Assembly (NCBI GenBank): GCA_034440635.1 | Contig: JAOTON010001073.1 | Coordinates: forward strand, 200,001 to 264,000 | Reading direction: 5' to 3' | Source of the DNA: Lepas anatifera | Taxonomy: Eukaryota; Arthropoda; Thecostraca; Lepadidae | Length of the DNA: 64,000 bases | Position numbers and translations under genes: made by a program | The notes under the pieces: model-generated | The model's database searches: none | Told to the model about the DNA's origin: nothing | The model's input: only the letters and a program-made list of their open reading frames with translations | Part shown: piece by piece, positions 44,640 to 56,639 of the stretch | How the letters are laid out: every line of letters begins with the position of its first letter | How positions within the stretch are numbered: position 1 is the stretch's first letter

Positions 44640-46562
44640 TTGTTTGGATGCTTCATTCATGTTCCGCAACAATTTTATTTCACACTTTTATGGGTAGTCG
44701 CTAGATTATTATTTCTGATATGTGATGGTAGCCTAAAAACAGTCGTTTGCTATATATTTATAACTGCCACTTCAGTTTTAGTGATACCCCTGTGAAATGC
44801 CTTTATGATCGATGTAGTGTTTCAGATTACTTTGACTATTTGTGATGATTTTTGGTGGAATGCGTCGGACGATGGTAAGGAAACACGAGCTTCATATGAA
44901 ATCCGCAGTGACATTTCATTGAAGTTGACAGGGTAAGCCTTCGTTTTGTAGCATAGGCACGCATAAGCCTAAGCTCAGCCTGCCACATCAATCTGCTGAA
45001 AAGGTCTCGGAGAAAATGGGTTATAAGGCAGGAGTATAGCGATACTGGTTTATCGTGAGCGCGCGCGCGGCGACCGGAATCCCGTCTGATAACGTTGCGT
45101 GGAGCGTGCAGGCAGGTGCAGCAGTCTCTCCAATCGGTGGTTGGAGGCTTGCAGACCTGAATTTCTTGATGAAGCCATCATTTTTAGTGGAAACACCTGA
45201 CAGAGCCGGCTTGTTTGGAAGACTTGCTTCGCAGGCTTTTAGGAAATACCGGTCAAGGGCTGCTCTAGCGTAGTCAAGGATGGAAAGTTTCTGCTTCGAT
45301 TCTTTATCATGAGAGAAAAAACACATTTTTACTATTGATGAGGATGCAATTTGTATTTACTCTATGCCTTTAACATTTGAACGATAGGCCTACCCTACGC
45401 CCGCTAATAACTCGCGTGGCCAGACTTTGCCGGCGGTTGCGGTGAGCCGAGCGCTATACTTTTTGCGGGGAATGTGACGTGCAGATGCTGAACGGATGCA
45501 AAGGCAGCACCAAAACTCACCAACTGTACTGGGTCGGTTACACTTGATGCTGCCAATGCTCTGAGTCACTTTATGTAGCTGATAATATTGAAGCTCAAGC
45601 ATTCCACGCATAGGTTCCCCTGAGACGCTCCGGCGCTCAATAGTTTACCCGGCGTACAGGTCGGCTGGCAACCGACTGGTGAGAGGGTGACCTGAGCGGG
45701 GCGGCCGTCCCTGTGCTTTGTGGGACGTTAAACTTTGGCTTCTAAATTAACCCTCCATTGAGGGAGTTGCTCGTTCGGGTGGTGGGGTCGGGTCTCCGTG
45801 ACAAGTCCCTTGATGACTTTAGTGAGACTCCGACTCCAGCAGCCTTACCAGGAAAAACTTGAACAAAATTTATAAAAAAAGTGTCGCCACCGACAAAAAA
45901 GTGGGGGGAGGCAGCCAAACTTCAACCTGATGCTGACACAAAACTTTCAACGTCAGGACCAAAAACTGTTCGAATTTGGGCTCTTCGTTGCCTCCCGAAG
46001 CGGCTGGATATAGGAATGTCTGGTTTTCTCTCATTTTGACTGAAATCAGTAAATTTTTGGCCAAAAAGTGGGGGGGGCAGGCCCCTTCTGCCCCCCTTTT
46101 CCGACGCGTATGATGCCACGCATGGAGCTTGTTTCAATTTCGGCCAACACTGCCTCACAATGCCAATTCGTAGCACTCTTTCTAGTGGGTTCTCGGCTCT
46201 TACTCCCATGACCAGAGTATAAGAAGTGTGGCAACATACATGCCTCGGGTATTTTGTGCAATGCTCTGCCATAGCCTTAGCAGTTAAAGATGTGAAATAT
46301 TTGGGGCATGAACCTCTACTCGTGCTAACATGTTGAAAATATTAATTAAAAGAAAACAGTAAGAATGTGATGCGGTAGAAACTTGCGAGTGTGTCGCCAC
46401 GGAAGGTTTTGAAGGTTTAAAACATGCCATGATTGGTGAGGTGGAATGGGAAACGGACATGGGCGTCGGAAGCGGGAAAAGAAGTCCCCCAACTCGCAAA
46501 TCAGGTTGACGTCCCCCCTAAAATTGTGGGACTTGACCCTTTTTTTACAAATTTTATCTGCA
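44640..46562. other. no gene recognised; possible SINE tail
   Basis: At about 45640-45745 a stretch ends GGCCGTCCCTGTGCTTTGTG then GGACGTTAAACTTTGGC, recalling the SINE-like tail at 24505. I see nothing else. Confidence 0.35.
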
Positions 46563-47019
46563 TTAAAAGGAATGTGGCACCTTGGCCGAATACTGGAATT
46601 TAGTGTAATTAGGCGAACTTTTAGTCGAAAATAATGAAACCACCCATGATTTCTCTGAAAAATGTACAATAAGCTCAATATTTTGATTTTTAAAATCCTC
46701 CTCTAGGGAAAGAAATAAATATCTGCCTGTAGATGATGTCATGATCTGGCAACCACTACCATACTCGAAACGCTTCAGGGGCTTCGATTGGCTGATACTC
46801 ATCGTGACGTCAACATATGTCGTCACACCAACAGCCATGACAACTGTGGCCTGCTGCGAGGGGTACATGAGGGGTATATTACAGGTAGGTTTTAGCTTTT
46901 TCTACGGAAATCTCGAGTTCCAAGACAAATGATATATTGAGTACCGGGTTTTCCGACTTGCTTTACAACTTGGCTCTCTCAGTTAAAATAACGTTATGGA
47001 ATTGCCACATTCCCTTTAA
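46563..47019 (+). mobile_element. TTAA-flanked 0.46-kb MITE, copy 3
   Basis: The ends are TTAAAAGGAATGTGGCACC and TGCCACATTCCCTTTAA. Closely matches 11174-11633. TGACGTCA at 46805-46812, ATTGG just before it and CAG/GTAGGT at 46884/46885 are all kept. Confidence 0.88.
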
Positions 47020-48100
47020 TTGTGTGGACCAACACAACACACATTCACTTGCATGTAAATTTGTGATTCAGTGCATCGTGGTTAGCGTTTTTAAAGACAG
47101 CCTAAATGATCAAAATTCGCTTCCCACTCCCCTCTGGCCCGGTCATCGAGGGTCTGTCACCCCAGTAAACATTCCGTGGCGACTTCCCTGGTAACGGGTT
47201 GTTTGTTTGTGTTCGTAGATAACTTTCCACATGAAAACGACATGAAAACGGTCCTGACCAGGCCAGGATGGGCAGGACATTATTTTCTGGTAACCGGGCG
47301 CACGCTAGTGCCACATTTGCATGGCACACACACACCTGCTGCTTACTTTGGTCGCACTGACGTAATGTTGATGGCAAATACTTCCGAAACTTTTTTGCGG
47401 ACGCATTTCTTCAGGCAGGAGGATTCTTATTTCAGTTTTTTTGGATGCATATCTTTGTTTATATACTTCTCCAATGGCTTGTTTCTTCCATTTTTTTGTA
47501 CATGTCTTAGGGTCGGCACGGCTCGTCTCGGTTAAGCAAGACCGCGCTTGACTTTGTTGGGTTTGGCTTGGCTTGGCTCTTGACTGGGTTTTAGTCTAGC
47601 TTGGTCGTGTACTGGCATTAAACACGTGGTGAATAATCCAACTCCACCAGAGCTAAGTAAACGTGAGGATGAGTCTGACTCTGATTTATGTCTGGACCAC
47701 ATGGTACAGGGATGTCCAAGAAATCCCATGGGATATAACGAGTTATCCGCAAACCTATCCGCCGTTGGTTGGTGTGGTTGTCTCTTCAGTCGCTGTAAAA
47801 ACGCCGCTGTCGAGTGAGCGCCCCGTTTTTACCAGGCCAGAGTGGATGGCAAAGTAGATGCACGGCTTCCCCCGAGATCCGCAGCGTTCTCAGTGATGGA
47901 TGGCCCCGTAAATAAGCGTGGCGGAGACGGTACAGGTGCGAATGTGCCAAACGTCACCGCGCCGAGGGGGAGGGGGCGGAAGCGCCGCGGAATTGAGAGA
48001 GCGGGAAGGGTGAGAGGGGGAATTCCGCGCGAGGCGACACGCCGGCGGCGGCACGGCGTGTCGACGTCGACGGCTAAACGTGGCCGCCGACAGGCACCTA
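47020..48100. other. no gene recognised; TTGGC-rich and CpG-rich patches
   Basis: A short GGCTTGGCTTGG-type tract lies near 47560, and a CpG-rich block at about 47820-48100 leads into the 51-bp array. The open frame from 47842 through the array is probably an effect of the repeat. Confidence 0.4.
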
Positions 48101-48119
48101 CTCGCCCAGTCAGCACGCC

Positions 48120-48425
48120 GGCCACTCGTAGTCTCCGTGTCAGCACACAGCCACTCGCAGTCTCCGTGTCAGCCACAGCCACTCGCAGTCAGCACGCCGG
48201 CCACTCGCAGTCTCCGTGTCAGCACACAGCCACTCGCAGTCAGACGTCGGCCACTCGCAGTCTCCGTGTCAGCACACAGCCACTCGCAGTCAGCACGCCG
48301 GCCACTCGCAGTCTCCGTGTCAGCACACAGCCACTCGCAGTCAGCACGCCGGCCACTCGCAGTCTCCGTGTCAGCACACAGCCACTCGCAGTCAGCACGC
48401 CGGCCACTCGCAGTCTCCGTGGCCA
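48120..48425. repeat. 51-bp tandem repeat, about five copies
   Basis: The unit combines GCCACTCGCAGTCAGCACGC and CGGCCACTCGCAGTCTCCGT with a GTCAGCACACA link. Successive GGCCACTCGCAGTCTCC starts fall at 48199, 48249, 48300, 48351 and 48402 (periods 50, 51, 51 and 51). The 51-base unit is 17 codons, so frames stay open on both strands. Confidence 0.93.
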
Positions 48426-48542
48426 CGCCACACACGCGCTATTTCTGACCTCGTGTACCGCCACTGCTTCAGAGGCTTTCAGCTGAAGTTTATATCTTCA
48501 GCAATAAATCTAGAATATGCGTGGTAGGGTACAAATTATAAC

Positions 48543-48998
48543 TTGAGGGGAATGGGGCACCTTGGTCGAATCCAGGAATTTATTGTAATTAGGGGTATTT
48601 TAAGCGGAAAATCATCAAAACGTTCATGATTTCTCTGAAAATGCACAATGACCTCAATATTTTGATTTTTAAAATACTTCTCTAGGGTGAAAAATAAACC
48701 TCTGCCTGTGGATGACGTCATGATCTGGCAACTACTACCATATTCAATAGGCTTCAAGGGTTTCAATTGGCTGATTACTCACCATGACGTCAGCACTGCC
48801 GTCACACCAACAGCTGACAAGTCTGACCGCCTGGCTGGGGTACATGAGGGGTACATTTCAGGTAAGTTTTTAGCTTTTCTCCACAGACATTTTTAGTTTC
48901 AAGACAAATCGTATATTTAGTACCGGGTTTTCCGGCATGCCTTACAACTTGGCTATCTCACTAAAAATCACGTTATAAAGGAGCCACATTCCCTTTAA
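48543..48998 (+). mobile_element. TTAA-flanked 0.46-kb MITE, copy 4 (diverged)
   Basis: The left edge is mutated to TTGA; the right edge is intact CCACATTCCCTTTAA. It carries two perfect TGACGTCA sites (48713-48720 and 48785-48792), ATTGG between them and the donor-like CAG/GTAAGT at 48861/48862. Confidence 0.85.
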
Positions 48999-49128
48999 TG
49001 TTTATACAACTGGACTAGTTGTATCTAGTTTTATGTTACGGATAATTCATGGATAGTAAAAGCCTTAAAACATGCAATCTACTGTTCTAATTCTTCAAGC
49101 TTCCTTTTTATTTTGACGGGAGCTTTAA

Positions 49129-50140
49129 CCCGCATCCCACCGGGGGTCCGGCGCCACCTTCGCACCACGGGGCATCGATGCCCCCCTCTAACTCCGAAAA
49201 TATGGGGGTTAGCGCAAATCTGCAAAGTGCATTAGAAAGCTTGCGTGAATTCAGTAATAAATCACTTAGCATGTTCAAACGCTCAGGTCCATTTTTTGAC
49301 CTCCAGAGGTCAATTTAGGTCATGAGAGGCCATTTTCACTCAAATATGCAATGCTTAAGAAAACTTGGCACTCTTATGCCATTGAGCTATTGAGATCTGG
49401 TAAAGTATATTTGATAGGAAAATGCCAGACCTTTTTCCGCTATATGGAATGTAATGACCTCCTGCCAATGATTTGACCTCCAGAGGTTACCTCGTGACCT
49501 TATATGACCTGAGGTCACGAAAGGTCAGAAAGTGACCTTGCCCTATATCAAACGAACGCCACTGATGACACATACACGATGATGTTTGATTCAGCGCTCT
49601 AGCTTAATTAGGTCAAAAGTTATTGTCAAAACACTGTTGTTGACTCCTGGTGACCTTGTATGATCTTGGAGAGGTCAAAGGGAATATATTGCCCCTGGGA
49701 TCCGTGAAAGGGTGTCCAAGAACGCTTTCTGAGCAAGTTGAGCACTTGCAATCGTTTTTGTGACTTTTAGATCATAAGACAGCTTTTCCCCATGCTTTTT
49801 CAATGGGAGAGGTCACCTCGTGACATGACGTCAGGTCACGAAATAAAAAAATCCCGGATATACATGATGTAAACCCTGAAGGGGTCATTAAGTGTAGAAA
49901 GTTTCAAATCAATCGACTAAAAAATGTAGCTCTTATAGAGCTCAAAAGTTGAAGTAAGGTGACTTTGGTTGACCTCACCAGATGACCTGACCTTGGGTGA
50001 CCTGGGGCAAAACATTTCAGGGATGGTGGGAAAATGATAAGGTGAGAGATAGTGCCCTCAACCGCGGTGCTGCGCCTCGTCGTTTTTCTGCTATTTTGAA
50101 AAAAACCTTAGGGGCATCGATGCCCCCGGTGGGGTTAGGG
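49129..50140 (+). mobile_element. TTAA-flanked element, family 1, complete copy (1.0 kb)
   Basis: TTAA at 49125-49128 and 50141-50144 flanks ends CCCGCATCCCACCGGGGG and, reversed, CCCTAACCCCACCGGGGG. A GGGGCATCGATGCCCC hairpin sits inside each end (49169-49184 and 50111-50126). The TTAA target and CCC start fit piggyBac-type elements. The interior is non-coding and dense in TGACCT/AGGTCA. Confidence 0.85.
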
Positions 50141-50144
50141 TTAA

Positions 50145-50759
50145 TCCCCTTGTTAGGATTAATTTTTGATGACTATTCATTTGAAGGAAGGGTAGATACT
50201 TCGCCTCATACGAGCTTAGATACAAAATCGAAAGAAATTACTGAACAAAAAATGAGCTGAGATGAGTAATAATTAACACCATCAGTAGAATAAATCGATG
50301 TTTACCATCGATATCTTTTGTTCTTAGGGGCAGAAACCGGGGACAGGGGGGGGGTGGCTCCACAACTTTGGAACTGTGGGGTAGTGCCCCCCCAAATTTG
50401 AGCCGATTTCGCACTTTTTCGTTAACAAATCAAGAGATAGGCTGAATCATACTTGACCCCAACAGCGGTGATTACTTTTGTCCCCCAAGTTGGAAAAAGT
50501 TCCTGTGCCCATGCTTTTGTTTGCAGCAACTGTATTTGTATTTGTATTTATTTAATTCATCGCCTACGGGATGACCCGAATAAATGCAAAGTGGAGGAGA
50601 TAAAACAATTGAGAATATTCTCTTTCTATTCAGTGACTACTGACTTCAGTGATTACATTATTTCACAGCCAGAGTTTGAATGTATCTTAAAATTGGTTTC
50701 CGACCAGTTTTGGCGGGGACCTGCAGAAGACCCTTGATCCCCCTGCTCTGAGGCAAGAC

Positions 50760-50807
<48 letters not shown>

Positions 50808-51965
50808 CGCTAATATGGATAGAACCTGCAATATATTGGAGGGCCAGGAGTTGGCGTCTGTGTTTATCCGAGCCTGGATACATTTTCTTCTAGAGCTTTG
50901 TGCCGCTCTGGATATCCGGCTCTGTGTATGGCATGCAGTACGATGTGTATGACAGTGCGTTAGCCACGGTACGCTTCATCACCATCCCGGCTGGGCGGCC
51001 TGGCCAATTGATGACCTCAGGGTGGCCTGGGCCTGTGCTGAAGGCCGGCGGAGGGCTCGGCCCACTGATGGGGCTCCGGCCGTTCATCAAACAGCAGGCT
51101 GGCCGACCAGACGCACAGCCGCGGATTGAGCACCTGCATCAATTTACTGGATTATGGTCGGACTGGATGATGGACGTGGCCGGGAAAGCTTTCTTGCGAT
51201 GAAATGCAAGTCTATCCCGAGGGCGATGAGGACACATTGCTATTTATGGTGAGAAGTTTTATTGTTTTAGCTTTGTCTGCGGCACGTTCATGAAATTCGG
51301 ATTGAAATAAGTGAATATAGGAACGTGGTCATGGTCTTATGTTGTGAGAGGAGGATGTTATTGAAGAAAACTTGCCTCTCTGTGGTGGGTATTAGGGGAA
51401 GTCCGTGCAAGAGCACGCACTTAACGTTCTAAAGATTTTCACTTTTCTCCTATATGTCTAACAGCTAAAATTTTTATATGGTTGTTTAGCCTGATGAATT
51501 GTCTATGCATGGTCCATATTTCAACTTGATGTCTCTGAAAGGAATTCGTCACGAGCCCATCAAAAATAAGAAAATTCACGTGCGTACTCTTGCCGGAGTG
51601 GGTCGGTAAGAGAGAGTACGCAAAAGAGCAGGCTGGAGTACGCATTGATGTCCCGCTGTGCTTTAGGTGCATCGGTCATGTCACGAAGTTTTTTGTCGTC
51701 AAACTAGGTGATTGTAGGATTTTATATCGTTCTAAGCATACAAAAGCTATGTTGCAATGTTTAGTTTTCCAAATATGAATTAAGGACTCTGTCCCGAGCG
51801 AAAATTAAATTTTACTATCTCTTAAGCATGCGTACTTTTGAACAATGGTATACTGTATACTCTTGCCGGACATGCTGTCTTGGGAAGAAAGTCTTCATCA
51901 ACATGTTGGCAGGCATTTTAGCGTGAGCTCCAGTCCTGCAGCACAGTCGTAGCTCAGCTTTCCTA
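50145..51965. other. no gene recognised
   Basis: A GC-rich, open-frame-rich patch at about 50890-51220 is the most coding-like part, but no domain or exon borders are convincing. The rest is spacer. Confidence 0.35.
50761..50806. repeat. (TA)n microsatellite
   Basis: About 22 TA units. Confidence 0.95.
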
Positions 51966-52041
51966 CTACTGACCAGTGACGGATCCAAGGGGGGCCCAGG
52001 GGCCGGGCCCCCTTAGCTCCGAAGCGCCTCAGCATAGCTTA

Positions 52042-52076
52042 GCTCATATCGGGCGCCGAAGGCGCCCGATATGAGC
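52042..52076. repeat. 35-bp perfect hairpin near the left end of the 6.3-kb element
   Basis: GCTCATATCGGGCGCC, a GAA loop, then the exact complement. It lies 68 bases inside the element and its GGCGCC core is the core of the following minisatellite. Confidence 0.93.
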
Positions 52077-52109
52077 GGCGCGCCTGTACCCATTTCGTGC
52101 GCCAAGGTG

Positions 52110-55100
52110 GTAGATACCACTTATTCCACTTGAATTAACACATAGTCCTTAAAACCATGGCAAAGCGCCCCTGCCCAAACACTAGACGCCTTTACTGGTC
52201 TTTTGCGCCCCAGTAAAATTTTGAAGATGAAATTTAGAAAGCTAACAAAAGCGCCCCGGCAAAGAAAAGGCGTCACTAGATAGCAGGATTGCGCCATGGG
52301 GAACTAATGCACCCCTGAGTAGCCTAGGCGCCCCCTGGATGAAGCGCCCCTGGGTAGCCTAGGCGCCTCCTGGTGAAGCGCCCTACGGATATCATATGCG
52401 CCCTTGGCAAGGAAAGGCGCCCCTGGGCAGCAAAGGCAAATCTTGGTAACATAGGTGCCCTGGACAGCATAAGCGCCCCTTAGATAGAAGTAGGCGCTTT
52501 AGGAAAATAAAATGCTCACCTTGGGTAGAAAAAGGCGCCCTTTGATAGCCTAGGCGCCCACTGGAAAAAGCGCCCTACGGATGTCATATGCACCCATGGA
52601 TAGCAAAGGCGCCCCTGGACAGCAAAGACAACCCTGGATAACACAAGTGCTGTGGACAATAAAAGGCGCCCCTGGGTAGCAAAGGCGCCCCTAGGAAGGC
52701 ACCCCTTCGATAGAAAAGCCGCCTTTGGATAGCCTAGGCGCCCCCTGGATGAAGTGCCCTACGGATACAATATGCGCCCTTGGCTAGGAAAGGCGCCCCT
52801 GGGCAGCAAAGGCAAATCTTGGTAACAGAGGTGCCCTGGACAGCATAAGCGCCCCTTAGATAGAAATATGCGCTTTAGGAAAATAAAATGTTCACCTTGG
52901 GTAGAAAAAGGCGCCCTTTGATAGCCTAGGCGCCCACTGGAAAAAGCGCCCTACGGATGTCATATGCACCCATGGATAGCAAAGGCGCCCCTGGACAGCA
53001 AAGACAACCCTGGATAACACAAGTGCTGTGGACAGCAAAGGCGCCCCTGGGTAGCAAAAGCGCCCCTAGGAAGGCACCCCTTCGATAGAAAAGCCGCCTT
53101 TGGATAGCCTAGGCGCCCCCTGGATGAAGCGCCCTACGGATATCATATGCGCCCTTGGCTAGGAAAGGCGCCCATGGACAGCAAAGGCAAATCTTGGTAA
53201 CATAGGTGCCCTGGACAGCATTAGCGCCCCTTAGATAGAAATAGGCGCTTTAGGAAAATAAAATGCTCATCTTGGGTAGAAAAAGGCGCCCTTTGATAGC
53301 CTAGGCGCCCACTAGAAAAAGCGCCCTACGGATGTCATATGCACCCTTGGATAGCAAAGGCACCCCTGGACAGCAAAGACAACCCTGTATAACACAAGTG
53401 CTGTGGACAGCTAAGGCGCCCCTGGGTAGCACAGGCGCCCCTAGGAAGGCACCCCTTCGATTGAAAAGCCGCCTTTGGATAGCTTAGGCGCCCCCTGGAT
53501 GAAGCGCCCTACGGATATCATATGCGCCCTTGGCTAGGAAAGGCGCCCCTGGGCAGCAAAGGCAAATATTGGTAACATAGGTGCCCTGAACAGCATAAGC
53601 GCCCCTTAGATAGAAGTAGGCGCTTTAGGAAAATAAAATGCTCACCTTGGGTAGAAAAAGGCGCCCTTTGATAGCCTAGGCGCCCACCGGAAAAAGCGCC
53701 CTACGGATGTCATATGCACCCTTGGATAGCAAAGGCGCCCCTGGACAGCAAAGACAACCCTGGATAACACAAGTGCTGTGGACAGCAAAGGCGCCCCTGG
53801 GTAGCAAAGGCGCCCCTAGGAAGGCAAACCTTCGATAGAAAAGCCGCCTTTGGATAGCCTAGGCGCCCCCTGGATGAAGTGCCCTACGGATACAATATGC
53901 GCCCTTGGCTAGGAAAGGCGCCCCTGGACAGCAAAGTTAACCCTTCTTGAAATAGATTATCTGGACAGCATATGCGGCCATGGATAAACTAGGCGCCTGA
54001 GGAAGAAAACAAGCGCCTCACCTGAGAGTACAGGCGCCCCCAGGATATCATAGGTGTCCCTTTCCATCTTCAGCTGCCCTACTGTCTATGGTTTGGCACA
54101 CCTGTCCGACAGTCGCGCGCTCTGTTACAGGGCTCGAGCGCTCAATTTGAGCATGGACTGCCTTTAACCACATTTCATTAACCTATAACTGAAGGCTTAG
54201 TGCTCCATCGTTGCAACCGGGTGCCTTTTTCAGCATGTGCGCCTCACTTCCGAGAACGTTGCCCTCACCAACCAGCAGTCCTCCCCGTTCAGCAGATGAG
54301 CGCCTTTTTCTGATAATTAGGCACCTTATTTCAGTGTTCGAGCGCCTTATTTCAGAATTGTTATTCTCCATCTATTTTGGGCTCCTCCTGGATTGCAGAG
54401 GCGCCCGCTCAGAGTGCAAAGGCGCCCCTGGATAGAAAAGTGCGCCCCATGTTTGCAAAGGCGCTCCAAGATAGCATATGCGCCCCTTAGATGGAAATAG
54501 GCAATCCAGGAAAGTAAAATGCTTCCTTTGGGTAGCAAAGGTGACCCTTAACAGCGAAGGCAGCCCTAGATAACAAAGTTTCTCTAGACAGCATAGGTGG
54601 CCTTGGATAAACTGGTGCCCGGAAGAGACAAATAACGCCTTACCGGAGACAAAAAGCACCCCAGGATAACGTAGGGGCATGTATTTCAATCATGTCTGTG
54701 ATTGAAAAATACACCTAGAGAGCATATGCGCCCCTGGATAGAAAGACACCCCTGGGCAGTAACGGCGCCCCTGGAAAGCAATAGTGCGCCCCTGTGGAGA
54801 AAAAAGCCGCCTCCTGAATAACCTAGGCACCGCCCCCGAAATATCAGATGCCCGTGGATAGAACAGACTGCCTTGAATAAAACAGAAACCCTGGATAGCA
54901 AAGGCGCCCTTTGATAGCATAAGCGTTCCTTAGCAACAATATGGGCGCTACATGAGCTCAAGGTTCACGCGCACCTAAGCCCAATAATAGAGCAATCAAT
55001 CGATGCCAAAGCACTCCTTAAAGCATGGGCGCCAAACTTCCTAAAAGTAAAGGCGCCTCTGGGTAACAAAGGCGACCCTCGACAGTGGTGTAGGTATTCC

Positions 55101-55530
55101 TGAATAACAGCAGCGTCCCTTGATAAGAATAGCCCCAAGATGGCACAGGTACCCTGCTGATAGGAAAAGCGCCCTGAATATCAGAGGCACCCTCTGAATG
55201 AGGTGCCCATGGAGAGCATAAGGGCGCCCTATGTATAGCAAATTGCCGCCCCCTGGATAGCTAAGCGCCCCTTGCATAGGGTAGGCGCCACTGGGTAGTA
55301 TAGGTTACCTTGAATAAAAATACGCCCCTCAATACCAAGGTGAACCTGGATAAGAAAAAGCTCTCCTTGGGCACTGGGTATCAAATGCACCCCCAGAACA
55401 GCAAAGATGCCCCTGGATAGCTAGGTCGCGTCCATTGAGGAGCGAAGGCGCCCTGGGTGGCACAGGTGCCTCATCGAAGCAAAGGCCCCTCCAGAGAGCA
55501 TAGGTGTCCCTGATGAGCACAGTTACTCCT
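52110..55530. repeat. degenerate GGCGCCCCTGGATAGCA minisatellite (3.4 kb)
   Basis: Variants of GGCGCCCCTGGATAGCAAA recur every 15-25 bases with much drift, for example TAGGTGCCCTGGACAGCAT and TATGCGCCCTTGGCTAGG. From about 53940 on the units are more diverged and the higher-order order is lost. Confidence 0.9.
52356..53935. repeat. 375-bp higher-order tandem repeat, four copies plus part
   Basis: AGCCTAGGCGCC (or AGCTTAGGCGCC in the fourth) begins copies at 52356, 52731, 53106, 53481 and 53856, exactly 375 bases apart. Copies differ by only a few bases although their internal sub-units differ strongly from each other. The fifth copy breaks off at about 53935. Confidence 0.95.
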
Positions 55531-55539
55531 GGACAGCCC

Positions 55540-55800
55540 CTAAATGACGTTGCATAATGTTACGACACCTATTATAACGTATGCTATTACATCAAAGTTA
55601 AGGTTATTCAGTGTTTAGATCAAGGTCACAGGTCAATTTTAAAGGTGACTGGTCTTGATGATCAAGGCTTGATCAAAGGTCATTGGTAAGCTTGGGTGCA
55701 GCGTTAGTTATAGCGTAAATTAGGCATAATATGTTGGGTTGTGTCGTAATAGGTCAATGACCTTGAAGGACCTTGACCCCACAATTTCAGACATTGTTTA
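55540..55800. other. AGGTCA-rich linker inside the 6.3-kb element
   Basis: Sequence between the minisatellite and the TTAA-family copy. It contains ATCAAGGTCACAGGTCA, GATCAAAGGTCATTGG and ACCTTGAAGGACCTTGACC. No gene. Confidence 0.5.
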
Positions 55801-55839
55801 GAGCCTTCCCTTTTGGCCTCAGCCCTGTTCTAGAGTATT

Positions 55840-56627
55840 GGCGCCCCATTCCGGCCCGTTGGGGTGTGCTTGAACACCCCTCGAGGTCTCCCAGTGGCAA
55901 GAAAAAGCGTCGGCGCGAAGCGACTAAGTACTTGTCACACCTTACCATTGATCACTTCCGCAACTTTCCCTCAAAATTTAAGGTTGTGTCATCTCAGGCT
56001 AGGTCACCCGTGCAGGTCAAGTGACCTCACCCCAAAAAATGTTTGTTGGGGTAAGTAAGAAAAGGGTGAATCTATCGAATTCAAACTTGTACCATATAAT
56101 GGGCCCCAAAAAGTACTAATAAATTTATTCCGGGATTTTTTCCATCGATGACCTAGGGACAGGTACGAATCATGACCTCTCCATTGAAAATGCATGGGAT
56201 AAAACGGAAATTTGCCGAACAATTGCTCTATGTCTGCAGACGCCGCTTGAAATACCTTCGGATTCCCCAAATCATAGTACCCTAGGTCTCTTTATCGGTA
56301 CATGTTGCAAGTTTAGACATGTTACCTTTGAGAGTTCATCTGGGGCTTCCTAAGCAGGTTTTAAGACTTGGGTCAATGGCTTTGCAGGAAATATTGATAA
56401 AACCCGTATTTTGATACCATTTTTTATTGTTATTGTGAGTTGATTGATATGCATATTTACTATACTAGGCTAGATGGTGGCCTTGACCTAACCTTAGGTG
56501 AGGTCATTTTTATGTTTTAACCTAGTATAGTCATATTATACATTATTTGATGATTCGCCGTAACGAGAGGAAGCAAATTGTGCCTAAAATGGTTCTAGCT
56601 CAACTCTGGCAGACGCTAGAGTATAGA
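55840..56627 (-). mobile_element. TTAA-flanked element, family 2, partial copy (reversed)
   Basis: The reverse complement of this segment follows 31597-32330, including CGTTACGGC and the AAACCTGCTTAGG block. It carries a GGGGTGTGCTTGAACACCCC hairpin at 55861-55880 near its degenerate end. The other end stops inside the element sequence at the border of the next minisatellite. Confidence 0.65.
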
Positions 56628-56639
56628 GACAGAGACATG

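Noticed and set aside
50900..51202. 100-codon plus-strand frame in a GC-rich patch
   Set aside because: Open in several frames and both strands. The weak donor at about 51248 is in another frame, so no exon could be defined.
54183..55520. Minus-strand frames of 60-105 codons within the GGCGCC array
   Set aside because: Translations of degenerate minisatellite units, with no domain or codon signature.
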